A stretch of DNA of 64,000 nt, taken from assembly GCA_963761445.1 (NCBI GenBank), contig CAVXHV010000005.1, positions 4,836,001 to 4,900,000 of the forward strand, in the 5' to 3' direction. Under the pieces are notes generated by a model. That model saw only the letters and a list, made by a program, of their open reading frames with translations, ran no database searches and was not told the DNA's origin. Position 1 is the first letter of the stretch. Every line of letters starts with the position of its first letter. The DNA comes from CAVXHV01 sp963761445 (GTDB lineage: Bacteria > Planctomycetota > Planctomycetia > Isosphaerales > Isosphaeraceae). The position numbers were made by a program, and so were the translations under genes. Shown in pieces: positions 1 through 11,637 of this stretch.

Positions 1-3000
1 ACTCGTGTTGATCAGGATCACGGGCGATGCCGTGATCGAGAGCAAACCGAGGGGCAAGCTTCCATTGAGCGTCAAACCGGCATCGACCACCAGCCCGCCT
101 GAACCCTGCGAGTTGCTGTTGAAGAGGCCGATCTCGGCATTCAGGCCCAGGCTGGTCCCAAAGAAGCCGGATAGCGTCGCGTCGGCATTGATCTGAAGGC
201 CCGCCGAGCTGATCGTGATGTCAAACTTACCCTGCACGTCGAACAGGTTCACGATCGTCAACTGGCCGCCGGCGTCGATCTCGATGAAGCCCGCTGGGAT
301 CGCGATCTGCTCGCCGGTCGTGATGCTCCCGGTCGTCGGATCGATCGAGAAGCCGGTGACCGTCTGGGACATGTTCGTCGTGTTGATCTCGAACTGGAAT
401 TCCAGGTTCAGGCTGATGTCGGGGATCGAGGGCGAGGTCAGAAGCGCCGCCTGAAGGATGCCGTAAATGCCGACCGACGATCCATTGTCCGAGCCGATCA
501 CCACGTCCCCGTCGATCGCGGCCTGGCCGAGTGGCCCCAGCCCGGCGGTGGCCTCGAACTGGAGCTCTAGCTCGCTGTCGTCGACCAGGAAATAGAACGA
601 GCCGGTCACAGCGAAGCTGCCGACAGACAGGTTGCCGGTGGCCTGAACAAGGGCGTACGAGCCCGTCACGCCCTGGGGATCGGCGGGGACGGCGACCCCA
701 CCGATCGTTTCCGACTGCCCCGTGGTGTTGGCCTCCAGCAGGAAGCTCGCGTTCAGCGTGAATCCCAGGCCAGCCGGCAACGCGGTCACCGGTGTCAACT
801 CGAGGCCCGCTACAAGTCCTTGACTGGTGATCGAGACGCCGCCGTTAGCGTTGAACGTGAGCAGCGTGGTGCCGCCGGCATCCAGCGACAACTGCATCGA
901 CATGGTGAACTCGAGCCCGCCTTGTGAGACCACCAGCGAGAACATGCCTTGCAGGTCGAAGCTGTTCTCGATCGAGAGCCCCCCTTGACCGTCGACCTCG
1001 AAGTAGGGCTGCGCCGTGCTCGAGTTGCTTGGCGCCGCCGGTACATTCACCGCCGTGCCGGTCCCCGGCTGAGTCGGGTTCGTGATCGACCGCGGCACGT
1101 ACGAGATGTCCTCGTCGGTCGTGTTGAGCAGGAGGGTGAACGTGTCGTTCTGGAGGTCGATGCCCGCGTTCTGAAGCGTCGAGCTGCTCTCGAGCGTGAT
1201 GTTGAACTCCGCCGCCAGCCCGGCGTCGGAAGCCTGCAGGAAGTCCGCAGTCGAGAACTGCAAGTACGGAGCGCTCGCCGGTCCGATATCGATCGTGCCG
1301 GCGAGGTAAATGTCCAGGATCGGCGAGACTGTGCCGCTCGAATCGGGCGCGATGCTGAAATACGCCTGGAGGTTCAAGTCCTGGATCGAGAACAGCGTAC
1401 TTCCATTGATCTCGAACGACGCCGCCCCCGTGACCGCGAGGCTGACCGAATCCTCCGGCAGAGTGAACGCCGTCGGCGTGGTTGCTCCGGTGAAGGTGAT
1501 GTCCTCCGTCTGGTTCTGCCCAGTCGTGTTGAACTCCAGGACCGCCGTGCCCGAGAGATCCAGCCCGAGCTTCTGTAGCTCGCTCAGATCGCCGGTCGTC
1601 AGCACGAAGATGCCCCAGAGCTCGGGGGTGCCGTTATCGACCTCGAAGTGGACGTCGCCGTAGAGGCTGATCAGATTGCCGATCGGGTCGAGGTTCACCT
1701 GACCGTTCAAGGTGAAGTCAAAGTCGGCTTCCGTGGTGCTCGCGGTGAAGCTGGCCGACCCGACGATCTGCAAGGCGCCGGAAGATCGGGCAGGGTCAGG
1801 TCGACCTCGCCCGAGATGCTGATCGTGAAACTGCTGGCCGGGTCGCTCGCGGTCCCCGTCACGTCGATCCCCAGGCTGCCGTAGACGGTCGCGATCGGTG
1901 CCTGGGACGGGAATTGCAGATACGTGAGGACCTCGACCTGACCGCTCGTGACGTTCGAGAGGTTCACGTAGATCGCGCCCTTGAGCGAGACCGAATCGCC
2001 GATGGTGAGTGTCCCGGTCGCCTCGATCTTGCCCGTCGTGTCGAACATGATGCCGGCCGTCAGCTCGAAGGCATAGGTCGACGCATACTCGTCGTAGATC
2101 GTGGCGCCCCCCTCGATGACCATGGGTTCGGAGAGCACGTTGAACGAGCCGCCACCTGAGGCCACCTGCTGGGCCTGGGTCGCCACTTGCGCGGCAAGCT
2201 CGTCCTGCCATTGTTGCACGGTCAACTGGTTGAGCGGCTCGAGCGCGGGGTTGTTCACAAGCTGCTGGGCATTGGTAAGAGCGGGGAGTGTGTCGTCGAA
2301 TTCGATCCCCGCGTAGAGGCCGGTCAGTGCCAGGCCCGAATCCGGATCGAGCAGGATCGGCACATCGGCCTCGATGAACGCATCGAGCGGCCCGAGCTGC
2401 GACAGGCCCAGCATCACCGTGAACCCGCCCAGCCCGGCCAGGTCGAGGCTCGCTTCAACTCCTCCATAGAGATAACGGTTCGCCACCGGCGTCGACGAGC
2501 CCTCCGGCACCACGTTACCACTGGAATCAACCGCGACGACCCCCGCGACGAGCGCCCCGCTCACCGTGGCGCCGAACAGGGTTCCACTAGCCGAAACGCT
2601 GAATCCCCCGATCGACGTGATCGGGAAATCGCCCTGGCTCAGCAGGCCGACGTCAATCACGGCGTCCGTCACCGAGCCGCTGAGCATTAACCCGGTGTTG
2701 TCCAGGTTGATGTTGATCGAGGCGGACAGGTCGATCGAGAAATCGGTCGGGTCGGAGCTGAAATCCGGCCAGGAGAGCCCCAGCGTCGTGATCTGGATCG
2801 GCAGCCAGCTCGGCCATTCGAACGTGCTCGAGTTCGGTGAGCGAAAGCGAAACGCCGAAGTTGTTCCCCGCGATGAACGAGCCGTCGGCACCGATCGCGA
2901 AGTCCTGACCGGTCCCGCTGATCGATACACTGCCCGCCGTGACCGTCGCCGTGACCGAGTCGAACGACGCGATATCTCCGCCCGAAGGCGGATCGCTATC

Positions 3001-6000
3001 AAAAGAAATGCCCGATCCTTGAAGCGTCAGGAACGACCCGAGCTGCACATTGACCGTGGTGGCGCTGAAGGTGAAATCGCCCACGTCGCCGGCCTGGAAG
3101 CCGATCGTCCCTGTGATCCCCGTGGCCGATGCACTCCATGAGCCCCCCTGGTTCAAGTCGATCTCCGTGGCGGAAACGGTAATCGGAACCGTTGAAGCTC
3201 GCCCCGCTGCTGATGCTGTAACCAAAACTCGTCACCGTGACCTTCGGGTTCTCGATCGAGAAAATGCTGCCGTAGGAAATGGTCTTGGTTACCGAGAGCG
3301 TCAGGCTGCCGAGCGAGAAGCCGTCGTTGGTAATCGCCAGGTCGGTGATCGAGCCCGACACGTCGAACTGGGGCAGCGAGACCGTGGCCGAGCCGACAGT
3401 GATATTCACGTCCACGCCCGACGAGGTCGGCTCTAGAGCAAAGCCGACCGTGTCGGCTGTCACATCCAGGACCGAGCCAACCTGGATGTCGACCTCGCTC
3501 GCCGACAGGCCCAGAGCGCCGGAGTTCAGATCATAGCTACCTTGAAAACCGGTGACCGTGGTGGTGAACGCACTGGAGCCGGGGAAGAGCGCGACGGAAG
3601 TGGCGCTGATCCCAATCGTGCCTCCGAACGCCTGCTCACCGGCAGGCGGATCGGTCTGATAGTCGAGGTCGGTGGCCGTGACTGTTAGACCGTCTGCCTC
3701 CAGGAATCCGCCCAGAGTCACACTGCTCGGGGCCGTCAGCGTGGCGCTGATCGAGCGAGAACCCGGCATTGCTGGCCTGCAAGTTGGTCGCCGTGGCCGA
3801 GAGGCCGGGGAAGTCGGGCGAGGTCAAGCTGATCGACGAAGCATCGACGGTGAGCGGGACGGTCGCAGAGGGGCTGTAATCGATCGCCAAACCCGTCGCA
3901 TCGGCCTTGAGGATCTGGCCGATCGACAGGTTCACGTCATCGGCTGACGAGCATGAGCTCGCTGGTATTCAGGTCGTAGCTGCCGGTGAAACCGTCGACC
4001 GTCGCTGTGAATGCCGACTTGCCCGGGAAGAGCGCCACGGACGTGGCGCTGATCCCGATCGTTCCGCCGAAAGCCTGCTGGCCGCTGGGCGGATTGGTCT
4101 GATAGTCGAGGTCGGTGGCCGTGACGGTTAGACCGTCCGCTTCCAGGAACCCGCCCAGGGTAACGCTGCTCGGAGCCGTCAGCGTGGCGCTATCGAGCGA
4201 GAAGCCGGCATTGCTGGCCTGCAAATTGGTAGCGGTGGCCGAGAGGCCGGGGAAATCCGGCGAGGTCAAGCTGATCGACGAAGCATCGACGCTGAGCGGG
4301 ACGGTCGCAGAGGGGTTGTAATCGATCGCCAAACCGGTCGCATCGGCCTTGAGGATCTGGCCAATCGACAGGTTCACGTCATCGGCTGCGAGCATGAGCT
4401 CGCTGGTATTGAGATCGTAGCTGCCGGTGAATCCGTCGACCGTCGCTGTGAACGCCGACTTGCCCGGGAAAAGCGCCACGGACGTGGCACTGATCCCGAT
4501 CGTTCCGCCGAAAGCATCCTGGCCGCTGGCCGGATTGGTCTGGTAGCTGAGGTCACTGGCTGTAACTGTCAGTCCGTCCGCCTCCAGGAACCCGCCCAGG
4601 GTAACGCTGCTCGGAGCCGTCAGCGTGGCGCTATCCAGCGAGAACCCGGCATTGCTGGCCTGCAAGTTGGTAGCCGTGGCCGAGAGGCCCGGGAAGTCGG
4701 GCGAGGTCAAGCTGATCGACGAAGCATCGACGGTGAGCGGGACGCTCGCAGAGGGGCTGTAATCGATCGCCAAACCCGTCGCATCGGCCTTGAGGATCTG
4801 GCCGATCGACAGGTTCACGTCATCGGCTGAGAGCATGAGCTCGCTGGTATTCAGGTCGTAGCTGCCGGCGAAACCGTCGACCGTCGCTGTGAACGCCGAC
4901 TTGCCCGGGAAAAGCGCCACGGACGTGGCGCTGATCCCGATCGTTCCGCCGAAAGCCTGCTGGCCGCTGGGCGGATTGGTCTGATAGTCGAGGTCGGTGG
5001 CCGTGACGGTTAGACCGTCCGCTTCCAGGAATCCACCCAGAGTCACGCTGCTCGGAGCCGTCAGCGTGGCGCGATCGAGCGAGAAGCCGGCATTGCTGGC
5101 CTGCAAATTGGTAGCGGTGGCCGAGAGGCCGGGGAAGTCGGGCGAAGTCAGGCTAATCGACGAAGCACCGATGGTCAGCGGGACCGAAGCGGAGGGATTG
5201 TAGTCAAACGTCAACCCGGTCGCGTCCGCTGCCAGAATCTGTCCGATGGCCAGGTTCACGTCCGTGGCCCCCAGCGTCAGCTCGCTCGTATCCAGATCGT
5301 AGCTCCCCGTGAAGCCGTCGACCGTCGCAGTGAACGACGACTGGTTCGGGAACAACGTCGCCGTACCGATGGCGATCCCGATCGTGCCGGCGAGCGCCGC
5401 CCCGTCCGTGTAAGCCACGTTCGAGAACGACAGGCTCGGATTGTCGACGGTGAGAAAATCCCCAAGCGTGAACGATCCGGCGCTCACGGTCGCATTGCCG
5501 AGGGTGAAGCCATTCTCGTAGATGTCGAGGTTCGAGAGACTGACCTGGGCATTGTCGAACGGGATGATCGTCGCCGACAGGGAGCCGACCTGGGCGATCT
5601 CCTGGCTGCTGCTGCCGCCGGGATCGTACTGAAGCTGGACATCCGAGGCCGAAGCCGACAGGACATTCGGGACACTGGCGGACAGGTCGGTGACCGCAAG
5701 CGCATAAGATCCTTGACCCACGGCCTGGTCGTTGAGCGTGTAGGAGCCGGTCAGGCCCTGGCTTCCCGCCGTGCCGTCCCCCTGAATCTGCCCGCTGAAC
5801 TCCTGGCCGATCGCGATCGAGGCCGTGGCGGCGGAAACCGATACCGTGCCCGACCAGTCCAAGCCCGACTCACTGATGTTCTGGAATGAAACCGTGACCG
5901 AGCTCGACGAGAGGAAGCTGCCCAGGGTGACGTCGCTCAAAGTAACCGAGCCGGTCGTGGTTCCGTTGTCCAGCAGACCGGCGATCTCCTGGGTCAAATC

Positions 6001-6180
6001 ACCCGAGAGGAGCTGACGCGATTCGAGCAGCTCAAAACCCCGATTGTAGTCCCCCGGACGGAACCGGTGAGTCACGCGTCGGCGCGGTATTCCGCCCGCG
6101 GTGTTCTGCCGCTTCCACCGGTGCTTTCCCCCGCCGCTGAGCTGTGAACCTTCTGTCGACTTCGAGCCACCTGGAAACAT
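1..6180 (-). CDS. Giant repeat-rich planctomycete surface protein (3' end outside window)
   Basis: The protein starts at 6180 and is still open at base 1, so more than 2,050 codons are present and the C-terminus is missing. Residues about 50-60 read FELLESRQLLSG, the planctomycete extracellular-protein N-terminal motif (LExRxLLS), so secretion to the cell surface is expected. The body is Ser/Thr/Gly-rich beta-sheet-like sequence built of repeats of about 147 residues (containing GTIGISATSVALFPG and TAPSSVTLGGFLEADG), followed by more divergent repeats. No catalytic domain is seen; an adhesin or envelope structural role is an inference. The reading frame changes at about 3948, 3749, 3190, 2840 and 1780. 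The first two are one-base insertions by comparison with neighbouring repeat copies, so the gene is treated as one. From about 1780 to base 1 the frame is uninterrupted. Confidence 0.85.
3520..5335 (-). repeat. In-gene tandem repeats, 441-bp period
   Basis: The same landmark (a-g-a/g-t-c-g-t-a-g) falls at 4853, 4412 and 3971 with exactly 441-bp spacing, and a more diverged copy lies at 5294, also 441 away. The next copy is at 3528, 443 bp away, because two extra bases sit at 3948 and 3749. The unit is 147 codons, consistent with repeat domains in the encoded surface protein. Confidence 0.9.
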
Positions 6181-6540
6181 GGTGCGTGTCTCCGCTTATA
6201 AATGCTGGGTCAAAGGTATCTCGATGCGTATGATCAAGGGCGCGCGGCTTGGCCCGTCGATCGCGGAACTGGCTGCCATCGCAGTTGGCGTGGCGCGAGC
6301 GCGCCCGCCGGCTGAGCACAGGGCAGCCGTGATCGGCGGAAGATGCGACAGTCCAGGCGCGGGTAAAGTCCCAACCGCGAAGTTGTTGGCTGATGAGCCA
6401 TCGGGCAAATCTGGCTCAGCCACATTACGGCACGGCACGAACTCGCGGGCGGTTCAGATTCTGGTCTTGAGTATTACATTGCCAGGTCGGGCAGCGAGCC
6501 GACAAGAAATCTGAAAACCCGTCGTCTGCATCGTGCCAGC
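6181..6540. other. Intergenic region, no gene seen
   Basis: This stretch lies upstream of the giant surface-protein gene and after the TauD-like gene. I see no conserved coding signal, repeat or clear hairpin. It should hold the promoter of the surface-protein gene, but no convincing -35/-10 pair could be picked by eye. Confidence 0.5.
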
Positions 6541-7593
6541 TCACTCCCCCGGCTCCCACGGAATCGTGTATCGCGTCCCGGGCACCACGATGCCCCCGCG
6601 CTCGCCCGGAACGACCGAGCCGTACCGCTCGGCGAATACCGGCGGAAGCGGCCGCGCCCTTGCCGGAGCCAGCCACAGTCGCAGCAAGTGCCGTTTCCGC
6701 TCCGCCTCCGGCCAATCCTCGAAGGCAGTGCGGTCGTGCAGTAGCGTGTGGTTATGCACAAGTTGGATGTCGCCCGCTCGCAGCTCCATTCGGAAATGCA
6801 AACCAGCATCGTTGGCCAGGTTCCCGAAAAGGTCCAGGGCCTGAACCTGCTCCGCCGCGAGCGGCGGTACCTCGGGAAACCTCCTCGCCGATGTAATGTA
6901 CGTGCGGTTATAGATGGTCGATAACAACCCCGCGTACCAGTTGAACACCGGTATGCAAAAGAACGGTTTCTCTCCGGCCGGCACTTCGCCTCGCCGATCG
7001 GTCTCGATCCGCTCGAACAACACCTGCGCCAGATCAGGACGACGCTTCCGCATCTCATTGAAGATCGTCACCGAGCTGACCAGACTCGATAACCCTCCCA
7101 ACCTTGCCGGCTGCAAGCACAACAGGCCGACAACGTCACACGAATCGGTGTGGTAGTTCTGTCGTTCCCTGGTCTGATACACGCGAACAGTCGGATCCTG
7201 GCTCGAAAGCCCCGCGTCTTTCACGTGACCCAGAATGTGCCCATGCCGGTTTTGCGATCGCAGGCTTCCCCAGTGCAGGCCAAGTCCCAGAAACGCGACG
7301 GCCGATAGACGCCGCCCCAGGCGCTCAACTGGCAAACCTCGTAGAAGCGCGAACCCCCGCCCCTCCAGTACCTCGTCGAGGATTCGACACAAGCGCGCTC
7401 TCAGCGTTGGCAACCGAAAGTCGTCATGACGCAACGATTGCCAATCCACTTCCGACTCCGTCAGCCGCCGCGCCGCGATTTCAATCTCCGTGACCTCCTC
7501 CGGCGACAGAACTTCGATCCAGTCCGTTCGATCCGCAAGATCAGGACCATACCAGGCAGACGGGCCGCCGATCTCGCGAGGCAGTTGCATCAT
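6541..7593 (-). CDS. TauD/TfdA-family Fe(II)/2-oxoglutarate dioxygenase
   Basis: The 350-residue protein belongs to the TauD/TfdA-like (clavaminate synthase-like) non-haem iron dioxygenases. The iron-binding HxD lies in NYHTDSCDVVG at about residues 147-157, and the distal His in LVHNHTLLHDR near residue 280, followed by an Arg-rich stretch (ERKRHLLRLWL) that would bind 2-oxoglutarate. Family members use O2 and 2-oxoglutarate to hydroxylate small molecules; the substrate here is unknown. Length is typical and the frame is intact. An AAAGG ribosome-binding site lies about 10 bases before the ATG. It is monocistronic, between the giant surface protein and an Ig-like protein on the other strand. 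Confidence 0.88.
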   Translation of the reverse strand: MMQLPREIGGPSAWYGPDLADRTDWIEVLSPEEVTEIEIAARRLTESEVDWQSLRHDDFRLPTLRARLCRILDEVLEGRGFALLRGLPVERLGRRLSAVAFLGLGLHWGSLRSQNRHGHILGHVKDAGLSSQDPTVRVYQTRERQNYHTDSCDVVGLLCLQPARLGGLSSLVSSVTIFNEMRKRRPDLAQVLFERIETDRRGEVPAGEKPFFCIPVFNWYAGLLSTIYNRTYITSARRFPEVPPLAAEQVQALDLFGNLANDAGLHFRMELRAGDIQLVHNHTLLHDRTAFEDWPEAERKRHLLRLWLAPARARPLPPVFAERYGSVVPGERGGIVVPGTRYTIPWEPGE

Positions 7594-7819
7594 CGGTGGT
7601 TACCTTTCCGTCCTCCAAATTCCTTGTGGACGAATGATTTCCGTCCTGTGCCCGTTCCCGCGTGAAGATTTTGGGAAACACGAGCGCAGATCGGCCGCGA
7701 GCCTGCCTATAGCTACTAGATACGCGTGCCCGCACGAAAGCGCCGGTCGACCCGGCAGTCGTCCATGCCGATGTCCGTCAGAATAAAACGAGAGCAGTGA
7801 GCCATCAATGGGGGGCGCC

Positions 7820-8721
7820 ATGAACACACTGTTTTCTCTTCTGACCCTGCGCGAGAGCGCAACGGGTCGCCACGAAACAGACGCGTACTGCATCCCGAGC
7901 TCGGTCGCCTCGAAGACCGGACGCTGCTTAGCCCATTCCCGCCGAACATCCAGAATAACCTCGCGAAGTATCTGAGCCCCGATCCCGTCACGCTCGTGCT
8001 CGAAGGCGGCTCGCTCCAGGACCCCGACACCGGCGACCTCGTCCCATCCATCACAGTGAATGCCATCAGCGGCCGCGCGCATTTCTTTCACCCGATCGTC
8101 GGCACGGCCGGAACTCTCGTCTTCGAGGCGACCATCGACGAACCCGGCACTAGCGGCAGCAACGTTGCAGCGTATAGCAGCGCCTTCTCGGTGTCGGCCC
8201 CAGGCCCCGTGTCGCAAAACTTGCAGGCCAGCACGGGTACCATCACCGCCGGCCAGACTCTGACCACAACCGACGTGCTCAACGTCAATTCGTCTTCCGC
8301 CGCGCAAGTTCAGCCCCTCTTCGCCACAATCCCGCAGGTCAGCGCGCTGGCGAAGAAGAAGCCGCAATCCCGTTCCAAGCCCACCGGTACCGTGCTCTTC
8401 GAAGAAGGCAACATCGTGCTCAAGCGAGTGAAAGTGCAGGTCGTTCAAGGCGTCGCCGAGGCCAAGGCCAAGCTCAAGCTGACTGTCCCCGGCTACCAGG
8501 CAATCAGTGCCGTCTACGAACCCAGCGCCGCGAGCAAGAAACTCGGCTTCAGCGCCACCACCGTGGTGACAGTGGTCAACGTTCTGCCCGCGCCGCCCAA
8601 GAAGAGCAAGGGCAGTTGGCAAGCACTGATGATTTCACGACGCGCCAACCAGGCTGCCGGCCCGCCCCAGCCCGCCCCCTGGTTCGCGTGCGCTCGCCTT
8701 GGTATCCCTATCCGCACATAG
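7820..8721 (+). CDS. Small secreted protein with LEDRTLLS motif and Ig-like region
   Basis: The segment from about 7850 reads LGRLEDRTLLS, the planctomycete extracellular-protein motif, followed by a beta-rich region rich in Val, Thr and Ser that ends in a bacterial Ig-like stretch (TGTVLFEEGN ... GYQAISAVYEPS). The motif frame has no ATG, GTG or TTG start after the stop at 7798. An ATG at 7820 with a preceding GGGGG begins in another frame (MNTLFSLLTLR), so a one-base frame change between about 7840 and 7880 is inferred. The tail after about 8620 (RRANQAAGPPQPAP) looks unlike the rest and may be out of frame. Function unknown; probably a truncated or minimal relative of the large surface proteins. 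Confidence 0.6.
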
Positions 8722-8737
8722 CTCACGCTGACCCCCC

Positions 8738-8799
8738 AAAAACGTCGTCATCGTCGTCATCTCCTTACAGCAAGCAGACTTACGGATGACGACGTTTTT
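8738..8799. terminator. Probable bidirectional intrinsic terminator
   Basis: AAAAACGTCGTCATC at 8738-8752 is a perfect inverted repeat of the 15 bases at 8785-8799, with a 32-base loop. The left arm begins with five A and the right arm ends with five T, so a stem followed by a U-run forms in both directions. It lies between two convergent transcription units, the Ig-like gene ending at 8721 and the Bat operon ending at 8940. Confidence 0.7.
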
Positions 8800-8939
8800 G
8801 AGGGCGAAGAGCCATTCGAAGCAACTCTCGAGGCCATCAACACTTACGAATGACGACGTCCTCGCGCCACAAGCCCTGCATACGATCGTCTGAATGCCGG
8901 GGGGAGACATCGCCGGCCGAATCTCCTCGAGTCGATGCA

Positions 8940-9707
8940 TCAACGCACCGTATGCTCGCGATGCAGCCAGCCGTCGCCAATGCCTTCGAAGTGCCCAAAT
9001 ATCCAGTCATCGTTCTCAGAAAGGATCGTGAACTCGGCGCCGTCCTTGAGTGGCTGGTCAAACGCCGGCTCGTAATCCTTGCCGATTCCCTTCCTTGCGG
9101 TCGTCTCGGTCGTGACGACGCCATGCTTCGACCACGCGACGTCGGCATACGCGAGGCCCGCGTCGACCGCCAGCACGGTCGCGCAGGCCACGAGCACCAC
9201 GCTGATCCAGTAGGCCCGCGGTCGTCGCAAAAAGAGCCCCGCGGCCGACACCAAGGCCGCCAGCACATACGCGGCCAGCGCTGCGTATGCCTTTTCTGGA
9301 AACGACAACCAGCCGCTCCAGAACAAAACGTGTGTCCACCAGGGTGCAGGAGGTTCGGCCAGGTGCCCCGGCGCGGCGGAAAGCGCCTGCCTCAAGTTCG
9401 CCTCGAGGTAGGGATCTCGCGGGCGATACGGTTTCGCCTTGCGATACGCCGCAATCGCCCGGCCGTATTCCCCAGCCCGGAAATACGAATTCCCCAGGTT
9501 GTAGTACACCGCTCCGTTGCGAAACCCGTCTGCCAGCAGTGATTCCAGTAGCGCCGCCGACTCGCGGTAATCGTGCGGCGTCTTGGCCGCATCGAACATC
9601 TCGAGCGCACGCACAAACGTTCGCTGCCGCGTTCCCGGCTCCGCAGCGCCTGATCCTCCCCCGAGCATCGCAGTCAGCATGATCGCGGCGGGAACAACTC
9701 TGTGCAT
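8940..9707 (-). CDS. batE: BatE-like TPR/SH3 membrane protein
   Basis: The protein has an N-terminal signal-like segment, a TPR motif (residues about 60-105, GAVYYNLGNSYFRAGEYGRAI), two membrane segments (about 135-190) and a C-terminal SH3-like region (EFTILSENDDWIFGHFEGIGDGWLHRE). This is the layout of BatE, the last gene of Bacteroides aerotolerance-type operons. The TPR part is expected in the periplasm, with a role in assembling the Bat complex. The chosen ATG overlaps the stop of batD as TGATG, which implies translational coupling and decides the start. The frame is intact. Its exact biochemical role is unknown in any organism. Confidence 0.8.
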   Translation of the reverse strand: MHRVVPAAIMLTAMLGGGSGAAEPGTRQRTFVRALEMFDAAKTPHDYRESAALLESLLADGFRNGAVYYNLGNSYFRAGEYGRAIAAYRKAKPYRPRDPYLEANLRQALSAAPGHLAEPPAPWWTHVLFWSGWLSFPEKAYAALAAYVLAALVSAAGLFLRRPRAYWISVVLVACATVLAVDAGLAYADVAWSKHGVVTTETTARKGIGKDYEPAFDQPLKDGAEFTILSENDDWIFGHFEGIGDGWLHREHTVR

Positions 9708-11637
9708 CACACACGTGCCCCGTTCCGTTCAAGCCCCCGCGCCAGGCTCTTGATAAGTCTCTCCGCCCTCTCGATCATCGCCGGAATCTCGGTCGCGACT
9801 CCCGACCCGTATTCCGCTGACTCGATCAACCCCAGCAAATCCGAAAGAGTCTTCCTCTCTTCGGCCGGAACACCTGCCTCCGCAAGTGCGGCGTCGGCTT
9901 CCGACGCCGTCAGCCCTTCAGCCACGATGTTCCGGGAGTCCGCCACCAAACCGACCAGCGCCGATCGCACAGCTCGAAGCGCCACCCGCGATTGTCCCTC
10001 CGCCATCGCCTTCCGCCCTTCCGCTAACTTGCCGTTGGCCGCGCGCCGCGCATTTCGTTTCCGCTGCCCGAGAAGATCGCCCGACCGCCGGCGATGCGCG
10101 GCGACAAAAGCCATCAGGCAGCCCACCACGCACCACGTGCCGGCCGCCGCGCCCGCAAGTGCGATGACGTTGACCCGTTGATCGGAAAGCTCCGATGGAT
10201 CCGTCACATTCCCGAAGATACCCTCTGCCTGGGCCTTGATTTCCTCTTTTCCTCCCCCGCCCAGCGAGCCGACAAGCTCCCCCGCGCCAAGCTGGCTCAC
10301 TTCCGATACGGACAGAGCAATCGGCTCCGATCGCGATCTCCGAAAACGTCTCGCTATCAGGATTGAACACCGTGAGACTCACGGCGGGTACACCGACACC
10401 GGCGCGCTTCGGCCGCAGTGCATACTCGAATCGCTTGACTTGCCCTTCCGTGCGCCCGGTGGGGTTCTTGTCGATGATCTCGAAGTCGGCCGCCAGCTTC
10501 GCATTGGCTTCGAGGTTCGGTGCCGAGATCAATTCGAGCGACCCGCTCCCTTGCCCACGCTCAATGGCCAGCCGTAGAGTCAGCGGATCACCGACCCGCA
10601 GCGCATTTGGGCTCGCCGAGGCGTTCCACGCGATAGCTCCCGATCCCACCGCAGAATGTCGCAGGCCGCGGTTGCGGAACCTCGCGCACTTCGACCGTCA
10701 AGGGCGCTGCAACCGCAACCAGCCGGCGGCCGCTGTATCCTCCCCCCTCCTTCCCATCGGCGAACGTGCCCTTCACGACTCCCGGGCCTATGGTGTAATT
10801 CCCAGCCTTTTCAGGAATGAGCGTCCGCTTGAGCTCGTAAACGAAGTAGTTAACTTCCTCACCATCCCGCCCCTTCCGGCGCTCTCGTCCTTGATAAAGG
10901 CTGAAAACCGCCGGTCGCGGGCCTTCAAAAAACGACCCGCTCCGCATCGTGATGTCATTCAGCGTGAACCCGATGCCGTCCTCGGCGAGGAGTTTCTCCA
11001 GCCATCGAGCTTTATCCTGGCTAGCGAAGCCTGCCGGCAGTTCGACCCAGTTGACATTGATGTGCGGCGGATTGCGCCGCAGCGCTGCGAGCGGGTCGCG
11101 ATCCGGGTTATCCGGCAGCGGTCGCACCAGCACCTTGAGCACCACGTCGAGCGGCTGGGTCGGATACACCTTCAGCCGTTCGGTCTTCACCTCCGGGATC
11201 ACCAGGTCTTGTTCCTCCGGCGCAATGACATTGAGCGAAAGCGCACGCCCCGACAGTGTCTTCCCGTCAATCGTGACCGTTGGCGCTGGAATCACCAGCT
11301 TCCCCGTCCGCTTGGGCGTCAGCCGGTAGCGATAGAAGTGACTGAACCTGGTCTGCTGGCTGAACCTGCCGTTGATGACGGTCACCGACGACTCATTGCG
11401 CGTATCGTCACCATTGGCAACGACGTCAAAGCTCCCTCGCACCGAGCTCAGGTCGGGCGGAACCGGATCCTTCACGTTCCGAATATCGACGACGTAGTCA
11501 ACGCTTTCGCCGATAAATATCTCGCTCGCGCCAGCCTCGACCGCGATTTCCGGCTCATCGTCGGCAACCGCCTGCGCAGCGATCAGCGAGAACACGATCC
11601 CCACCAGCCCAGCTTTTCCCAATCGTGCCCTTGCCAT
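9707..11637 (-). CDS. batD: BatD-like oxygen-tolerance protein (frame-disrupted)
   Basis: The N-terminus has a signal peptide followed by beta-sandwich BatD-type domains (IFIGESVDYVVDIRN, RYRLTPKRTGKLVIPAPTVTIDG, FVYELKRTLIPEKAGNYTIGP), then a second half (RVGDPLTLRLAIERG, RFEYALRPKRAGVGVPAVSLTVFNP), a membrane helix (about 10130-10180) and a cytoplasmic tail with a helical bundle. These are the features of the BatD family (PF13584). The frame changes at about 10650 and 10310, and all three pieces are needed for a full-length protein of about 640 residues. The start overlaps the upstream gene's stop as TGATG. It is predicted to act at the membrane with the VWA proteins BatA and BatB. Confidence 0.8.

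Noticed and set aside
949..1578. Long plus-strand reading frame of 209 codons
   Set aside because: It is the complement of the giant surface-protein gene; its translation is Arg-rich and has no conserved features.
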